In this document: positions 9,897-21,268 of the stretch, one piece after another | Layout of the letters: every line of letters starts with the position of its first letter | Numbering within the stretch: the first letter of the stretch is position 1 | Origin: Branchinecta lynchi | Taxonomy: Eukaryota > Arthropoda > Branchiopoda > Anostraca > Branchinectidae | Length of the DNA: 64,000 nucleotides | Direction: 5' to 3' | NCBI GenBank assembly: GCA_023053575.1 | Contig: JAKZAP010000001.1 | Location: 20,974,533-21,038,532 of the forward strand | Notes under the pieces: generated by a model | The model's database searches: none | The model's input: the letters and a program-made list of their open reading frames with translations, nothing else | What the model was told of the DNA's origin: nothing | Translations under genes and position numbers: made by a program

Positions 9897-12800
9897 CAGG
9901 GGCGTCACTAGCCTTTTACCTTTGGGGGGGGGGGGACGTCCAGTTTGTGCCGACGGACTCAAAAACGTGCTGGCAAAACACGCCGTTGCCGCTGCAACGG
10001 CGTACATTTCCCGCCAGCACAGAATAGAACCGGGTTAAAACAAACTGTAATGCATCAGTTGAGATTATTCCTTTGATGTAATTTCGTATTTTTAAGTTCA
10101 CATATTTGGCTTTTCATTTTAGCGTTCGCTAAAAAGCGAAGCTTCCAACGGCGGTACCAAGAGCAAGTTAAACTAAGCGCAGCATGCGAAATTTTTCTAA
10201 ATCTGCCTTTTTTCCGGAAAAATTCAGATATAACTACCATTGCAAGTTCTACTTTTAACGTGTTTCAGCGAATTTCAATCCTAAAACGCCAAACTAAACG
10301 ACACACTGTTCTTCTAAATAAAGAATACTACAAAATGCGCCACAGGCGAAATTTTGTGTAAACTAACTGTAACGCGTCAATTGAGGTTATTTCTTTGGTA
10401 TAATTTCGTATTTTAAAGTTCACCTATTCGGCTTTTCATTTTAACTTTCGCTAAAAAGCGAAGCTTCCAACGACTGTACCAAGGCAAGTTAAACCAAGCA
10501 CCGCATGCGAAATTTTTTTAATCTGTTTTTTTTTCCGGAAAATTCAGCTATAGTACCATACAATTTCCGGCTTTTAACGTTTTTCAAACCCCAAGAATTT
10601 CTATCCTAAAAGGAAAACTAAATGATACACCGTTGTTCCGAATAGTACAAAATGCGCCGCGGGCATTTTGTGTAAAACTTACTGTAATGCATCAGTCGAG
10701 ATTGTTCCTTTGATGTAAATTCACATATTCGGCTTTTCGTTTCAACTTTTGCTAAGAAGCGAAGCTTCCAACGACCGTACCCAGAACAAGTTGAACTAAG
10801 CAACGCCGCCGAATTTTCTTTAAAGCTGTATTTTTTCCGGAAAAATTTGCGCCCGACAAATATTTGCAGAATTTGATTTCTTACGTGTCAAAGACCCGGT
10901 GTGCGGACAAAAATACCGACGCCCGACAAAAGCATTCAGAATTCGATTTCTTCTTTGCCCGACAAGATTGTAAAGAACTTTATTTTTTACGCGTAAATAG
11001 AAGCCGATGTACCGACGAGACTTGAACTTTCGGCATGCGCCCGATAAAAAGTTACAGAATTTGATTTTTTTTTTTGTGTCTGTATCTTGTCGGCACCCGA
11101 TGTGCCGACAAGATATCGACACCCGACAAAACCATCGAGCATTTGATTTGTTCTGTGTTTTGCTCGACTAGACTGTACAGAACTTGATTTCATTCCTGTA
11201 AAAATTACCCCTTGTGCCGATGAAACTTAAACTTCCCGGGTGCGCCCGACAAAGTTTCCAAAATTCGATTTCTTACGTATAAGTAGAACCCGACGTGCCG
11301 ACGAGTCGACAGACGCCCGACAAAAGCATAAACAAACTATTTCTTCTGGATTTCTTATGTATAACAAGACCAAAGGTTTCGATGGGATCCCAAGAATTCA
11401 ATATTTGATCCAGACAATTGGGTCTTGTCTTCGCCAGATCGAGTCTTCGCCAGACTCCTTGAACATTTTTACTATTAAAATTCAAAAACAGATTAATCAT
11501 AAGTTTGAATCAGTTCAGGTATTGAATCAGCATGTGTGTTTACCCCTTTATGTCATCTCTGTTTTGACGAAAACTTCCTGCCACTTCTGCCAATTTCCCG
11601 GTTTCGGCCGAATTCCGGAACTACTTTTCCGGCGAAAAAAGAAAGCTAAAAAACGAACTCAGCGTATCTTCTTTCCCCGATATCGAACATCTAATCAACT
11701 TCAAATAAAAATCCAACTTATAACAAATTTTTCGGCTCCAGCCGGATTCCCGTCGAACTATATGTCCGGGTAATAAATGATTGTCATACACGGATTCACC
11801 ATCTCTTTACCCCTAAATCGAATATTTAATCAACTACAAATAAAACTCTAACTTTTAACAATTTTCGGTTTTGGCCGGATTCCGGCGAACTACTTGTCTG
11901 GTAGAAAATTCTTTTCACATAAGTGTTCAGCATGTCTTCTTACCCCTAAATCGAACATCTATTCAACTCCAAATAAAACTTTTACTTTTAACAAACTTTC
12001 CGGTTTTGGCCAGATTCCGGGCGAACTAATTGTTCGGCGAGAAAATGGTTTTCACCACTGTGTTCAGCATGGCTTTCTACTCCTAAATCGAACATCTAAT
12101 CAACTTCAAATAAGACTTTTACTTTTAACAGACTTTCCGGTTTTGGCCGGATTCCGGGCTAATTACTTGTCTGGCGAAAAAACGATTTTCACCGTCGTGT
12201 TTAGCATGTTTTCTTACCCCTAAATCGAACATCTAATCAACTTCAAATAAAACTTTTACTTTTAACAAACTTTTCGGTTTTAGCCGGATTCCAGGCGAAC
12301 TACTTTTCCGATGACAAAATGGTTTTGACCATCGTGTTCAACATGTCTTCATACCCCATAATCGACTATCACATTATCTGTTTGAAAATATTTTATTTGC
12401 CCCTTAATTTAAAACCCCTCCCCCGCCCCTAAATGTAGGGCTACATAGCCCATCTACGAACTTGACCTTACTCTTGATCCAAAGAATCCTTACACCAAGT
12501 TTCATCAGAATATCTCACTCCCTTCGAGAGTTATAGTGTGCACAGACGGACGGACGGACAGACGGACAACTTTTGCGATGTCATAGGTATCCCGCCACTT
12601 ACGTTTTGGGATCCCAAGAAGAACCCGATGGGCCGACGAACCGAGGCACGACAAAAGCATGCAGAATTCGATTTCTCCAGTGCTTTGCCTGACAAATGTT
12701 TGCAGGATTTCATTTCTTGCGTATAAAAAGAACCCGATGGACCGGCGAGAATACCGAGGCACGACAAAAGCATGCAGAATTTGATTTCTTCAGTGTTTTG

Positions 12801-12990
12801 CCCGACAAACGTTCGCAAGATTTTATTTCTTGCATATAAAAACACCCGATGTGCCGACGAGTCGACCGATGCCTGACAAAAAGCATACAAAATTTTATTT
12901 CTTCTGTGTTTGCCGGGGCTTCTCGCCGACAAACAAGTGAACTTTCGCCGGGCTTCGCCCGACGAAAGTACTTTCTCAGGACCTTTGACA
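9897..12990 (+). mobile_element. R3 composite element (hAT-like left end) with nested R2
   Basis: It starts CAGGGGCGTCACTAGCC with a G-run at 9926-9936. There follow three ~315-bp tandem units (at about 10040, 10360 and 10674; each has TTCGCTAAAAAGCGAAGC). Then come repeated ~115-bp units (CCCGACAAAAGCAT..., GTGCCGACGAGTCGAC) up to about 12990. R2 copy 11365-12617 interrupts one of these units: TATAA before it and GAACCCGATG after it are contiguous in intact units. The right TIR is missing here but present in copy 43930-44533. Confidence 0.75.
11365..12617 (+). repeat. R2 element, near full length
   Basis: It starts CAAGACCAAAGGTTTCGATG, has at least five ~115-bp units (GCCGGATTCCGGGCGAACTA, CAGCATGTCTTCTTACC, AAATAAAACTTTTACTT) and ends with AAGTTTCATCAGAATATC, a (GACG) tract at 12545-12567, TTTTGCGATGTCATAGG and the palindrome TTTTGGGATCCCAA. 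It is non-coding. Frames within it are chance products of the repeated unit. Confidence 0.9.
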
Positions 12991-12999
12991 CCAAACAAT

Positions 13000-13906
13000 C
13001 AGTCGGAAACACCAGAAGTAGTTCTTATTGGTAGATTTCTGACAGAACTCACATCAACAGCTCTTCTAGCCACACCATAAGGTGTAACCTTACAATGAGT
13101 GGGGCTTAATTTTCAATTATATTCTATTCAAAGAACCAAACCGAACAAGCCGAAAAAAGGAAAGATAAGGAAAAGAGAAAAGAAGCTAGAAGATAAAAAG
13201 AAAACCATGAAACAAGTCAACTACACACAGGTGAACGAGGAAACAAGTCTGGGCGCACAGGGCTGGGTAACAAACCAGCAAATCAAAGGGCTGAGAACCG
13301 CACCATCTAGCTCCTAGAGTTATTTTTCCACTAACCGTTTTTAAGGCAAACCTGAAAGCTTGCCAGAAATTCCGCTCATTTGCAAGAACAACTTATTATT
13401 ATAAACAGAGCTTCAAATTACGGTCGTAATTCAGTGGTACTACAGCTGTGAAGCTGGAACTGTTAGGAAAATTTTCGACCGCTTCATGGGTACATTCGAG
13501 TTACCGTATATTACTGTCGCATACATCATGTGTCACAGCAACTAGATGGAAACACTTTTATACTATGTGTTCTCTTTGAGTTGAGAGTTTGGCCACTGAT
13601 CATTTTGTTTGTATAGCAACCGCTTTACGATATTTTCAATACCCGAATTTGATTCATTCTTTCACACTACCGAGTTCGAGTGCTTACGCACCTGTAGTAC
13701 TGAGTGTCTTTTATTTAAAGTTGTTCTTTTTAACCTGGATCCCTTCTTCAGCTTTTGCATCTGTGTCGTTTTATGCGATGAGGGCACGAAACAACAACGA
13801 AGAAAACGATTTTTTGCAACTGGTGGCCGACACGCACAGAGCTGAAAAAGCAGTCCTAGGTCGGTAGAATATATCCTCCTAGCCCATTATGACGTAGCGC
13901 AATCGT
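13000..13906. other. Unassigned; downstream intron of the ABHD3-like gene
   Basis: This should be intron following exon 3. No repeat family recognised elsewhere in the window is present, and the small frames (13589-13867) show no known domain. Confidence 0.5.
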
Positions 13907-13912
13907 ACTCAC

Positions 13913-14126
13913 CTTAAGCCCTATGCCACCTCTTCCACGGTTGTTGAACACCACCGTTCGAGCTCCAATCCTCCTCGCTGTTTCGACTAAAGACTTAATG
14001 TAATCAGACTGGCTATGCCCAGTAAGGCCAGGTAGGAAGATGACAACTGGACTCCGTTCATCTGTCTGGTTTGTTTCTGCCCAGTCTAGGCAGACCTCGC
14101 CGCCGTCGGAAAGTTGGAAGATCTCC
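13913..14126 (-). CDS. ABHD3: ABHD1/ABHD3-like hydrolase, exon 3 (start of the alpha/beta-hydrolase fold)
   Basis: This exon has 214 nt: one base closing an Arg codon, then 71 codons, ending in phase 0. The acceptor is TTTGTCAG (14129-14127 at the junction) and the donor GTGAGT (13912-13907). The peptide contains REIFQLSDGGEVCLDWAE, then VVIFLPGLTGHSQSDYI, and VVFNNRGRGGIGLK. The LPGLTG (oxyanion-hole side) and VFNNRG motifs are characteristic of the ABHD1/2/3 hydrolases. The catalytic Ser (GxSxG), Asp and His lie in later exons, which should be at lower coordinates. I could not find them in 1-13912, so the next intron is either longer than 13.9 kb or the locus is broken here. Confidence 0.95.
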
Positions 14127-14308
14127 CTGACAAATATAGTCTATCAGGAAAGGGACAGACGCTAGCTTACTCACTTATTATATTACTAATCAAATAAATT
14201 ACTAGTATGGCATCCAGTGACACTTGTTTTCGTCCTTGGTCTCGGAAGCATTTCTTAAAATTCTCAAAAACACAAAGAAGGAACAAACGTCCATCACTTT
14301 TTGAACAT

Positions 14309-15338
14309 AAGTGGAAGTATATGACATCGCAAAAGTTGTCCTTCTGTCAGCACGATAACTCTCGAAGGGAATGAGATTTCTTGATGAAACTTGGTGTGAG
14401 GATTCTTCGAGTCTGTAGATGGGCCCGATAGCTGCATATTTAGGGGATGGGAGTGGTTTCAAATTAAGGGGCGAACAAACCTTTTTTAAAAGCTAATGAG
14501 ATAGTCGATTATTATTATATGTTAATGTTGCGTAAGCTTAGCAAGCTGCGTAATGAATGATTATACGCCATCGATAGTTGAGCGAATACTACCTGGTATT
14601 CTACATGCGAATGATGATAATATTCGTAGTGCCCTCTCGTGAGGGCGATGACCAAACACTGCTGTAAAGCTTGCTAATCCCGTTTCCGGGTCTCAGTGGA
14701 ATTACATTCGATTGCTACTACCCACCAACGCCCGGAAAAGTTTGTTAAAAGTAAAAGTTTTACCTGAAGCTGACTAGATACCCGATTTAGGGCTAAGGAG
14801 ACAGGCTGAATCCGAATATGAAAATGGTCTTCTCGTTGGACAAGTAGATCGCCCGGAATCCGGCCAAAACCGGAAAATTTGTTAAAAGTAAAAGTTTTAT
14901 ATGAATTTCATTAGGTGTCCGATTTACGGGTAAGAAGACATACTAAATTCGTGTATGACAACCATCTTATACCTGGACGCAAAGTTCGCCACGAATTCTG
15001 CTGAAATCGGAACATTTGGTATAAGTTCAAGTTTTATCTGAAGTTGATTATAGGTTCGACATAGGGGTAAGGAGATAAGCTGAATCTATTTTTAAACTTC
15101 ATTTTTTTTCGCAAGACAAGTAGTTCGCCCGGAATGCGGCTGAAACCGGCAATTTGGCAGAAGTAAGGCAGGAACTTTTGTCAAAGTAGATATGGCGCAG
15201 GCTATGGGATAAACTCACATGCTGAATCCATATTTGAACTTCGTCTTCTCAGATGGTTACCACTGGACCTCTACAAGACCCGATTGTCTGGATCAAATAT
15301 TAAATTTCTGGGATCGCATCGAAACCTTTGGTCTTGTT
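14309..15338 (-). repeat. R2 element, interrupted by R5
   Basis: On the minus strand it runs from the 5' end near 15338 (CAAGACCAAAGGTTTCGATG) to TTTTGCGATGTCATA at about 14320. The terminal palindrome is lost. A 215-bp foreign segment (14519-14733) replaces part of the last units. Confidence 0.85.
14519..14733. repeat. R5 repeat, copy 1
   Basis: This 215-bp sequence is present in inverted orientation at 20353-20567, also 215 bp. It shares GTTAATGTTGCGTAAGCTTA, CCTCTCGTGAGGG and CCCACCAACGCCC. It lies inside R2. There is no coding potential and no clear TIR. Confidence 0.8.
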
Positions 15339-16014
15339 AGGACAGAAGTCCAACTAACATAGATTGAAACCTAACTCTTGTTTAGCCTTCGAAGCAGAGT
15401 ATCCGCGATTGCTACAGTGGCGAACTTCTGCTTCGGCAAACTAGGCAGCTAAACCTCGTCGGGGGTCCTGTGTGACGAATAGTTTATTAAAATATTAAGT
15501 ATCAAAATTAGCTTTCTTAATGGTTGCAACAAGTTGAGCTTTTGGGATCCGTATTAATAAGAATAACCTTTCGTGGTTTACCGACATCCTTCTGTCGCTT
15601 TACTTGACTCATGTTATCTGGACTTTGGTTTAACCTTTTAGAGCTCCCGGATGTTAGTGAGTGTGGTTGGGTGAACGTTTACTGCGACGCAGTATACAAA
15701 ATATGACTTTGATGTGCCGAAGTGGGCAGATGATTTTGTAGATGATCGAGAGATGATTCCAAGTGTTGACTTGAAGGACATATAACTGTAATCAAGGAAA
15801 ATATAAAGTAAGTGTCAAAGAAAAGGTGCCGACCTCCCTAAACGAAAGACTATACAATCCCAATTACGCCTTCGAAGAGTTGAGTAGTTCCCACCGCTCG
15901 ACGCTACCAAGATTTAGTCAGCCTAAGGGCTTCGGATCAGAACACCCAAGTGGGGCTAATAAACATCATCGTTCACCTGGCCAGGAGCCGAAGTGGCTAA
16001 TGTAACAAGACCAA

Positions 16015-16702
16015 AATTTTCGATGGAATCCCAAAAATGTTATATCTGATTCAACAACTGGATCTTGTATCTGGTTTCGCCACTCCTTAAAGATTCTTAC
16101 TATTAAAGTTTAGAAACGGATTAAGGTCAATGGTAATCATCTGAGAAGACCAAGTTCGGATATGCGTTCAGCGTGTGTGTTTACCCTATAGCCCACGCCG
16201 TATCTACTTTGACTAAATTGATCAAAACTTCCTTCCTTACTTCAGACAAATTTCCGGTTTCAGCGTGATTCCGGACGAATTAATTGTCTGCAAAAAACTA
16301 AAGCTCAAAAACGATTTCAACTTGTCTCTTCACCCCTAAATCGAACCTCTAATCAACTTCAGATAAAACTTTAAATTTTCCGGTTTCAGCCGGGTTCCGA
16401 GCGAACTACACGTCCGGTGAGAAGACGACTACGGATTCAGCATGTCTTCTTACCCGTAAATCGAACATCTTATCAAATTCAATAACAAGTTTCTCGGTTT
16501 TGGCTGGGTTCCGGGCGAACTACTTGTCCGGCGAGAAAATAATTTTTATATTCGGATTCAGCATGTCTTCTTACGACTGTTTCGATAGGGTTAAACAAAT
16601 ATTCATTGAAAATAATTTGAAATCCATCCCTCATCCCTAAAATATACCGCTATGGAACTTAACCTATACTACAGACGGACGGAACAAATTGGGGTCCCAA
16701 AA
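16015..16702 (+). repeat. R2 element, diverged
   Basis: It begins CAAGACCAAAATTTTCGATG, carries three units and ends with a short GACGGACGG tract and GGGGTCCCAAAAA, a mutated terminal palindrome. The last part is shortened by deletion. Confidence 0.85.
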
Positions 16703-17226
16703 AGCATAACTAGTAAAACCAGAGTAAGACTCTAGCCTATAGCTGATACCTATATACCTTCTAATTCATTCCTAAGTCTGCTCGTCTATTTTCTGAAGTC
16801 AGAGTACATTAAATAAATAACAAAATTTAAGTGAAGTCGTTTTTTGCTAAATTACCAAAAGAGGACACCGACTCTGTTAACTCCCTAGCTTAGGGGCCCC
16901 ACATTTGTATGTACGGGCCACGTCGGCTTCAAGGACGCATTAGCTGAGGATTGCAACTTTTATAACTTTTGTGTTGGTTTAAGCTGAAAACAGGTGTTTA
17001 GAAACAAAGGTGAGACACCGTTCCCGCAACAAGATGATCTATCGCGTGGAAGGGCAAATATGTTTATTCTCAACTTCGATAGCATCAGTTAGCAGTTCAG
17101 TTAGCAGCAATATTGTAAATTCCTCCTCCGGCTCCCTAGTTGGCACCGAAACAGAAAAGTAATTGCTCGATTTCGACTAATAGACGTGCCTTCTCGGATT
17201 CAGACTTCGAATGATGACCTATGTAA

Positions 17227-18230
17227 CAAGACCAAAGGTGTCGATGGGATCCCAAAAATCTAAGATTTGATCCTCCAGACAATTGGGTCTTGTCTTCGCC
17301 AGATCCAGTCTTCTCTAGGCTAATCATCGGAGAAAACCGAGTTCAAATATTCGACAATATCTATTTTGACGATACTGACCGAAACTTCCTGCTTTACTTC
17401 TGCCAAATTTGCGGTTTCGCCCGAATTCTGAGCGAACTAGTAGTCCAGCAAAAAATAAAATTCAGAAACGAATCCAGCACATCTCCTTATCCCTATAAAG
17501 AACATCTAATCAACTTTAAATAAAACTTTGACTTAAAAAAAAATGCAGGTACAACCGGATTCCGGACTAATTATATGTCCAGGTAAAAATTATTGCCATA
17601 TACAGACTCAGCCTCTCTTCCTACCCCTAAATCATCTAATCAACTTCAGATAAAACTTTTGCTTTTAACATATTTTCCGGTTTTGGCCGGATTCCAGGCG
17701 AGCTACTTGTCCGGCGAGAAAATGATTTCCACCATCATGCTCAGCATGTCTTCTTACCCCTAAATCAAACATATAATCAACTTCAAATGAAACTTTTTCT
17801 TTTAACCAACTTTCCGGTTTTTCACCATCGTGTTCAGCATGTCTTCTTATCCCCAAATCAAACTGTTAATCAACTTCAAATGAAACTTTTACTTTTAACA
17901 AACTTTCCGGTTTTTGCCCGATTCCCGACGAACTACTTGTCCGACAAGAAAACGGTTTTCACCATCGCGCTCAACATGTCTTCTTACCCCATAGACTATC
18001 TCAATAGCTTTCAAAAAATATTTTGTTTGTCCCTTAATTTGAAACCCCTCCCCCTCAAATATGGGGCTACAGAACCCATCTTCGAACTTCACCTATACTT
18101 TGACCCAAATGATCCTCTCACCAAGTTTCATCAAAATATCTCGATCCCTTCGACAGTTATCGTGCGGACAGACGGACAGCTTTTGCGATATCATAGGTAT
18201 CGCTCCACTCACGTTTTGGGATCCCAAAAA
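17227..18230 (+). repeat. R2 element
   Basis: CAAGACCAAAGGTGTCGATG start, five units, GTTTCATCAAAATATCTCG, ACAGACGGACAG, TTTTGGGATCCCAAAAA end. Like the copy at 16015, it is preceded by TGTAA. Confidence 0.9.
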
Positions 18231-18234
18231 GACC

Positions 18235-18381
18235 ATTAACTTGATTCACATTTACGACCCCCTGCGGCCCTTTCTTCTTATCGATGCTGGTTAGTTTCTT
18301 CATGTTGATCGTTTTTTTCCATAATACTCCGTATTTTGTGTTTTACACTTTACGGGTAATAAAAGTTCATTCGTTCATTCA
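18235..18381 (+). mobile_element. Probable LINE 3' tail
   Basis: Directly after the R2 terminus a short coding-like end (DPLRPFLLIDAG, stop) leads into a UTR ending GGTAATAAAAGTTCATTCGT plus another TTCATTCA unit. An AATAAA signal followed by a short tandem tail is a LINE 3' signature. There is no diagnostic protein domain. Confidence 0.5.
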
Positions 18382-18874
18382 GTTCCGCTATGAGTCTCAT
18401 ATCGGAGACCTGACAGAAGATCCCTTGATCCCGCGTATTTCGTATCCCGAGAAACGCTTTTAAGCCAAACGTTTAGAAACTAACGGCTGATGACGAAGCA
18501 ACAACCGCCATCCCATTATCTGTTAGGGAAACGTTTTCGCGTGGATTGCTCCATTGGATGTTCCGTCCCATCATCCAGCTGAATGGGTGTCTCCCGTTCG
18601 ACGAAGCTCCTCGAGCTCTGCTCAGCGGGTAACGAACCTGGATGGCATCTTCCTGTATCTCAAACCGTTACAGCGTGTATGGTATTGGCATCATCCAGTG
18701 ACATTTTCGCGAGGTCGAGGTCTTCTGTCGAGCTCAAGATCCATTCAAGCGAAATTTATTCTGCTACCAGTAAACCAGTATAAAACCAGTAACATGCGAC
18801 GACCGCACGAATTGAGGTTATGTCTAGGAAGATCAAGTAAGGGCATTAAGATTAAAAGCAATAAGGCATAGCCA

Positions 18875-19054
18875 AGGCCGTATCCAGGGGGGGGGGGGGG
18901 GGGGGTTGTCAACCCCCTCCCCCCCGAGACATACACAAATACTCAATTTTAGAGGCTTTTCCCTCTGATCTATATCTTTTTTGCACTTTTTTGTGCACCC
19001 CGCAGGCACCCCCCCCCCCCCCCCCCCCCGAAATAAATTCCTGGATACGGGCCT
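18875..19054. mobile_element. Short MITE with poly-G/poly-C arms
   Basis: The left end AGGCCGTATCCAGG plus a long G-run mirrors the right end, a C-run plus CCTGGATACGGGCCT, with about 100 bp between. The inverted ends suggest a small TIR element. The length of the G and C runs is probably uncertain in the assembly. I found no clear target duplication. Confidence 0.7.
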
Positions 19055-19253
19055 GGGAATACCATATAGGCAAGCTTTACTGGGTTCGTGGAGGGACCCA
19101 CGCATACATTTGGTAACTATGATGCACCTGGACAAAGGCTCGGCTCTGAGACTGGGAATAAACTTGCGGATACTTACTTTATATTTCGGATGCATAATCA
19201 AAGAATGCAGAAAGCAGGACAAAAGCCAGGAGAACTTTCCAACGTGATAGGAA

Positions 19254-20292
19254 CAGAGGCGTTACTAGTCAAAATATTTTTTTTTGGGGGGGGAGGTATT
19301 TACCGACTGGTTGGTTATTTTTACCGACTGTTTTTGCAGATAAAAACGACTATTATTGAGAACAAGACCAAAGGTTTCGATGGGATCCCAAAAAGTCAAT
19401 ATTTGATCCAGACAATTGGGTCTTGTCTTCGCCAGACTACTTGAACAGTATTAATATTAAAATCCAGCAACAGATAAGGCCAAATAGCTAATCATCTGAG
19501 AAAACCAGGTTCATATATGGATTCAGCATGTGTGTTTATCCCTATAAGTCATATCTGTTTTGACGAAAACTTCCTGCCACTTCTGACAATTTCCCGGTTT
19601 CAGCCGATTCCGGAACTACTTGTCCTGCGAAAAAAGAAAGTTCAAAAACGAACTCAGCGTATCCACAATATTGAACATCTAATCAACTTCAAATAAAAAT
19701 TTAAGTTGAAACAAATCGAGCTATATGTCCGGGGAAAAAATGATTTTCATACACGGATTTAGCATCTCTTCTTACCCCTAAATCGGATATCTAATCAACT
19801 TCAAATATAACTTTAACTTTTTCCGATTTTGGCCGGATTCCGGGCGAAGTACTTGCCCGGGTAGAAAATTGTTTTCACACAAGTGTTCAGCATGTCTTCT
19901 TACCCCTCATCTAATCAGCTCCAAATAAAACTTTTACTTTTAACAAACTTTCCGGTTTTGGCCGGATTCCGGGCGAACTAATTGTCTGGCAAGAAAATGG
20001 TTTTCGAGAGTTATAGTGCGCACAGACGGACGGACGGACAACTTTTGCGATGTCATAGGTATCCCGCCACTTACGTTTTGGGATAAAAAAAAAAACGATT
20101 GTGTTGACGAAAACCGGCTGATCTTAAGGAAAAATACTACTTCTAAGAAAAAATCGACGATTTTCACGAGAAACCGACTGTTTTTTAAAGAAAATCGACT
20201 CTTTCCAAGAAAAAAATCAACCGTTTTTACGAAAAATCGCGGCGCTATTTTTTTCCGACTGGCCAACAACATTCGTATTTGTGACGCCCCCG
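19254..20292 (+). mobile_element. R4 hAT-like element carrying R2, perfect 8-bp target duplication
   Basis: It is flanked by GATAGGAA (19246-19253 and 20293-20300). The left end is CAGAGGCGTTACTAG and the right end GTGACGCCCCCG (expected CTG). Repeated short motifs (TTACCGACTGG, AAAAATCGAC, AAACCGACTG) fill both flanks of an internal R2 (19363-20084). It is non-coding, hence non-autonomous. The second copy (60005-61658) has R2 at the same internal place. Confidence 0.9.
19363..20084 (+). repeat. R2 inside R4
   Basis: It starts CAAGACCAAAGGTTTCGATG and ends CTTACGTTTTGGGAT. The terminal palindrome is cut and followed by an A-run. The region before the (GACG) tract has been shortened, joining a unit directly to CGAGAGTTATAGTGCGC. 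Confidence 0.88.
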
Positions 20293-20352
20293 GATAGGAA
20301 CTATTCTACTGGAAGCGCTGAATTCATATTGTATGTGTTATTGCAGGAATTC

Positions 20353-20567
20353 AGGGCGTTGGTGGGTAGTAACAATCGATTGTAATACGACTGACACCTG
20401 GAAACGCGGTTAGCAAGCTTTACAGAGTTGTTCGGGCATCGCCCTCACGAGAGGGCTCTACGAATCTTATCATTATTTGTATGTAGAATAGCAGGTAACA
20501 TTCGCTCAGCTGTCGATGGCGTATAATCATTCATTACGCAGCTTGCTAAGCTTACGCAACATTAATA
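20353..20567. repeat. R5 repeat, copy 2 (inverted)
   Basis: Reverse complement of 14519-14733 with scattered changes, starting GGGCGTTGGTGGGTAGTA and ending CGCAACATTAATA. It lies between R4 and exon 2 of the ABHD3-like gene. Confidence 0.8.
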
Positions 20568-20587
20568 CAGACATATCCAAATCTCAC

Positions 20588-20754
20588 CTTACATAAGACA
20601 CACTCGGAATGCATGACCTAAGCAGACTTGCAAAAACTGTCTGAGCTCTTGCTTCAAAACACCAGACCGTTGGCCAATACTTTTCTCGCAGGACTGGAAC
20701 GGACTTTTCCAGAAAATGGAGGAAGGACGGGCTGCCACAAAATAGTGCCGGTTT
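20588..20754 (-). CDS. ABHD3: ABHD1/ABHD3-like hydrolase, exon 2
   Basis: This exon has 167 nt, 55 codons plus two bases. The acceptor is TCTCGTTCCAG ending at 20755 and the donor is GTGAGAT starting at 20587. It starts in phase 0, matching exon 1, and leaves AG of an Arg codon that exon 3 completes with G. The peptide runs KPALFCGSPSFLHFLEKS, then YWPTVWCFEARAQT. The PTVWC-E-R-QT block is a hallmark of the region before the hydrolase fold in ABHD1/ABHD3. No stop or frameshift interrupts it. An R4/R2 composite element (19254-20292) ends about 300 bp past the donor in intron 2. Confidence 0.93.
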
Positions 20755-21239
20755 CTGGAACGAGAGGACACATTCAGATTTACTTCTGTATGAAGCATTG
20801 ATGTAAAACCCCACACAATTTCATCGTTTACTAACCTGCGGTCAGCGGCATCCACAAAGCATGCAGGGTTTCAACTGATGGTCTTTGATAGGCTGCAGCA
20901 CTGTCAACCCGAGCGGGTCAATCTCTTTTTCTGTCGCGTTTACAGGATAATGTTATGAAAATCACATTTTTACTAGTATGTAACTTTTCTCGAACAGGTA
21001 TGTACTGTATATCTTCCTATGTCACATAAAGAGCAAAATAACACTAGGAAGTAGCGCACAGACCTATGCTTTCCATGCTTTGCAAACGGGCTATACTTGT
21101 AGCGCCGCCCACTACGCTTGCGGCATTTAAAAAGAGATAAACTTGTGGGTTCGGAAATTTCTGGTAAAGCAAAGGTGCGGTCTGTACACACCAAGGAAAC
21201 AATGAAGGCTGTATAATTTTTTTGCGATGTTGGTATGAA

Positions 21240-21268
21240 GTTATCGGAACCAGCGTTGGGAACCACTG
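21240..21268 (-). other. hAT-like terminus
   Basis: The minus strand from 21268 reads CAGTGGTTCCCAACGCTGG, a terminus very common in animal hAT elements. I could not find the matching opposite end, so the size of the element is unknown. Confidence 0.5.

Larger units (their letters stand above)
14127..20587 (-). other. Intron 2 of the ABHD3-like gene
   Basis: This 6.5-kb intron is almost entirely repeat. It contains R2 copies 14309-15338, 16015-16702, 17227-18230 and 19363-20084; a LINE 3' end (18235-18381); a G-run MITE (18875-19054); the R4 element (19254-20292); and the two inverted copies of R5 (14519-14733, 20353-20567). Nothing is recognised in 15340-16010 or 16705-17225. A short minus-strand frame near 17136-17240 (SKSESEKARLLVEIEQLL) is too short and too weakly flanked by splice sites to call an exon. 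Confidence 0.75.

Noticed and set aside
17787..18239. Frames in R2 such as 'TNFPV...GFRANYLS...' as proteins
   Set aside because: The same peptide recurs in all R2 copies because of the ~115-bp unit and breaks at each indel; non-coding repeat.
18885..19030. Long G and C runs as exact sequence
   Set aside because: Homopolymers of this length are unreliable in assemblies; only their presence is used, not their length.
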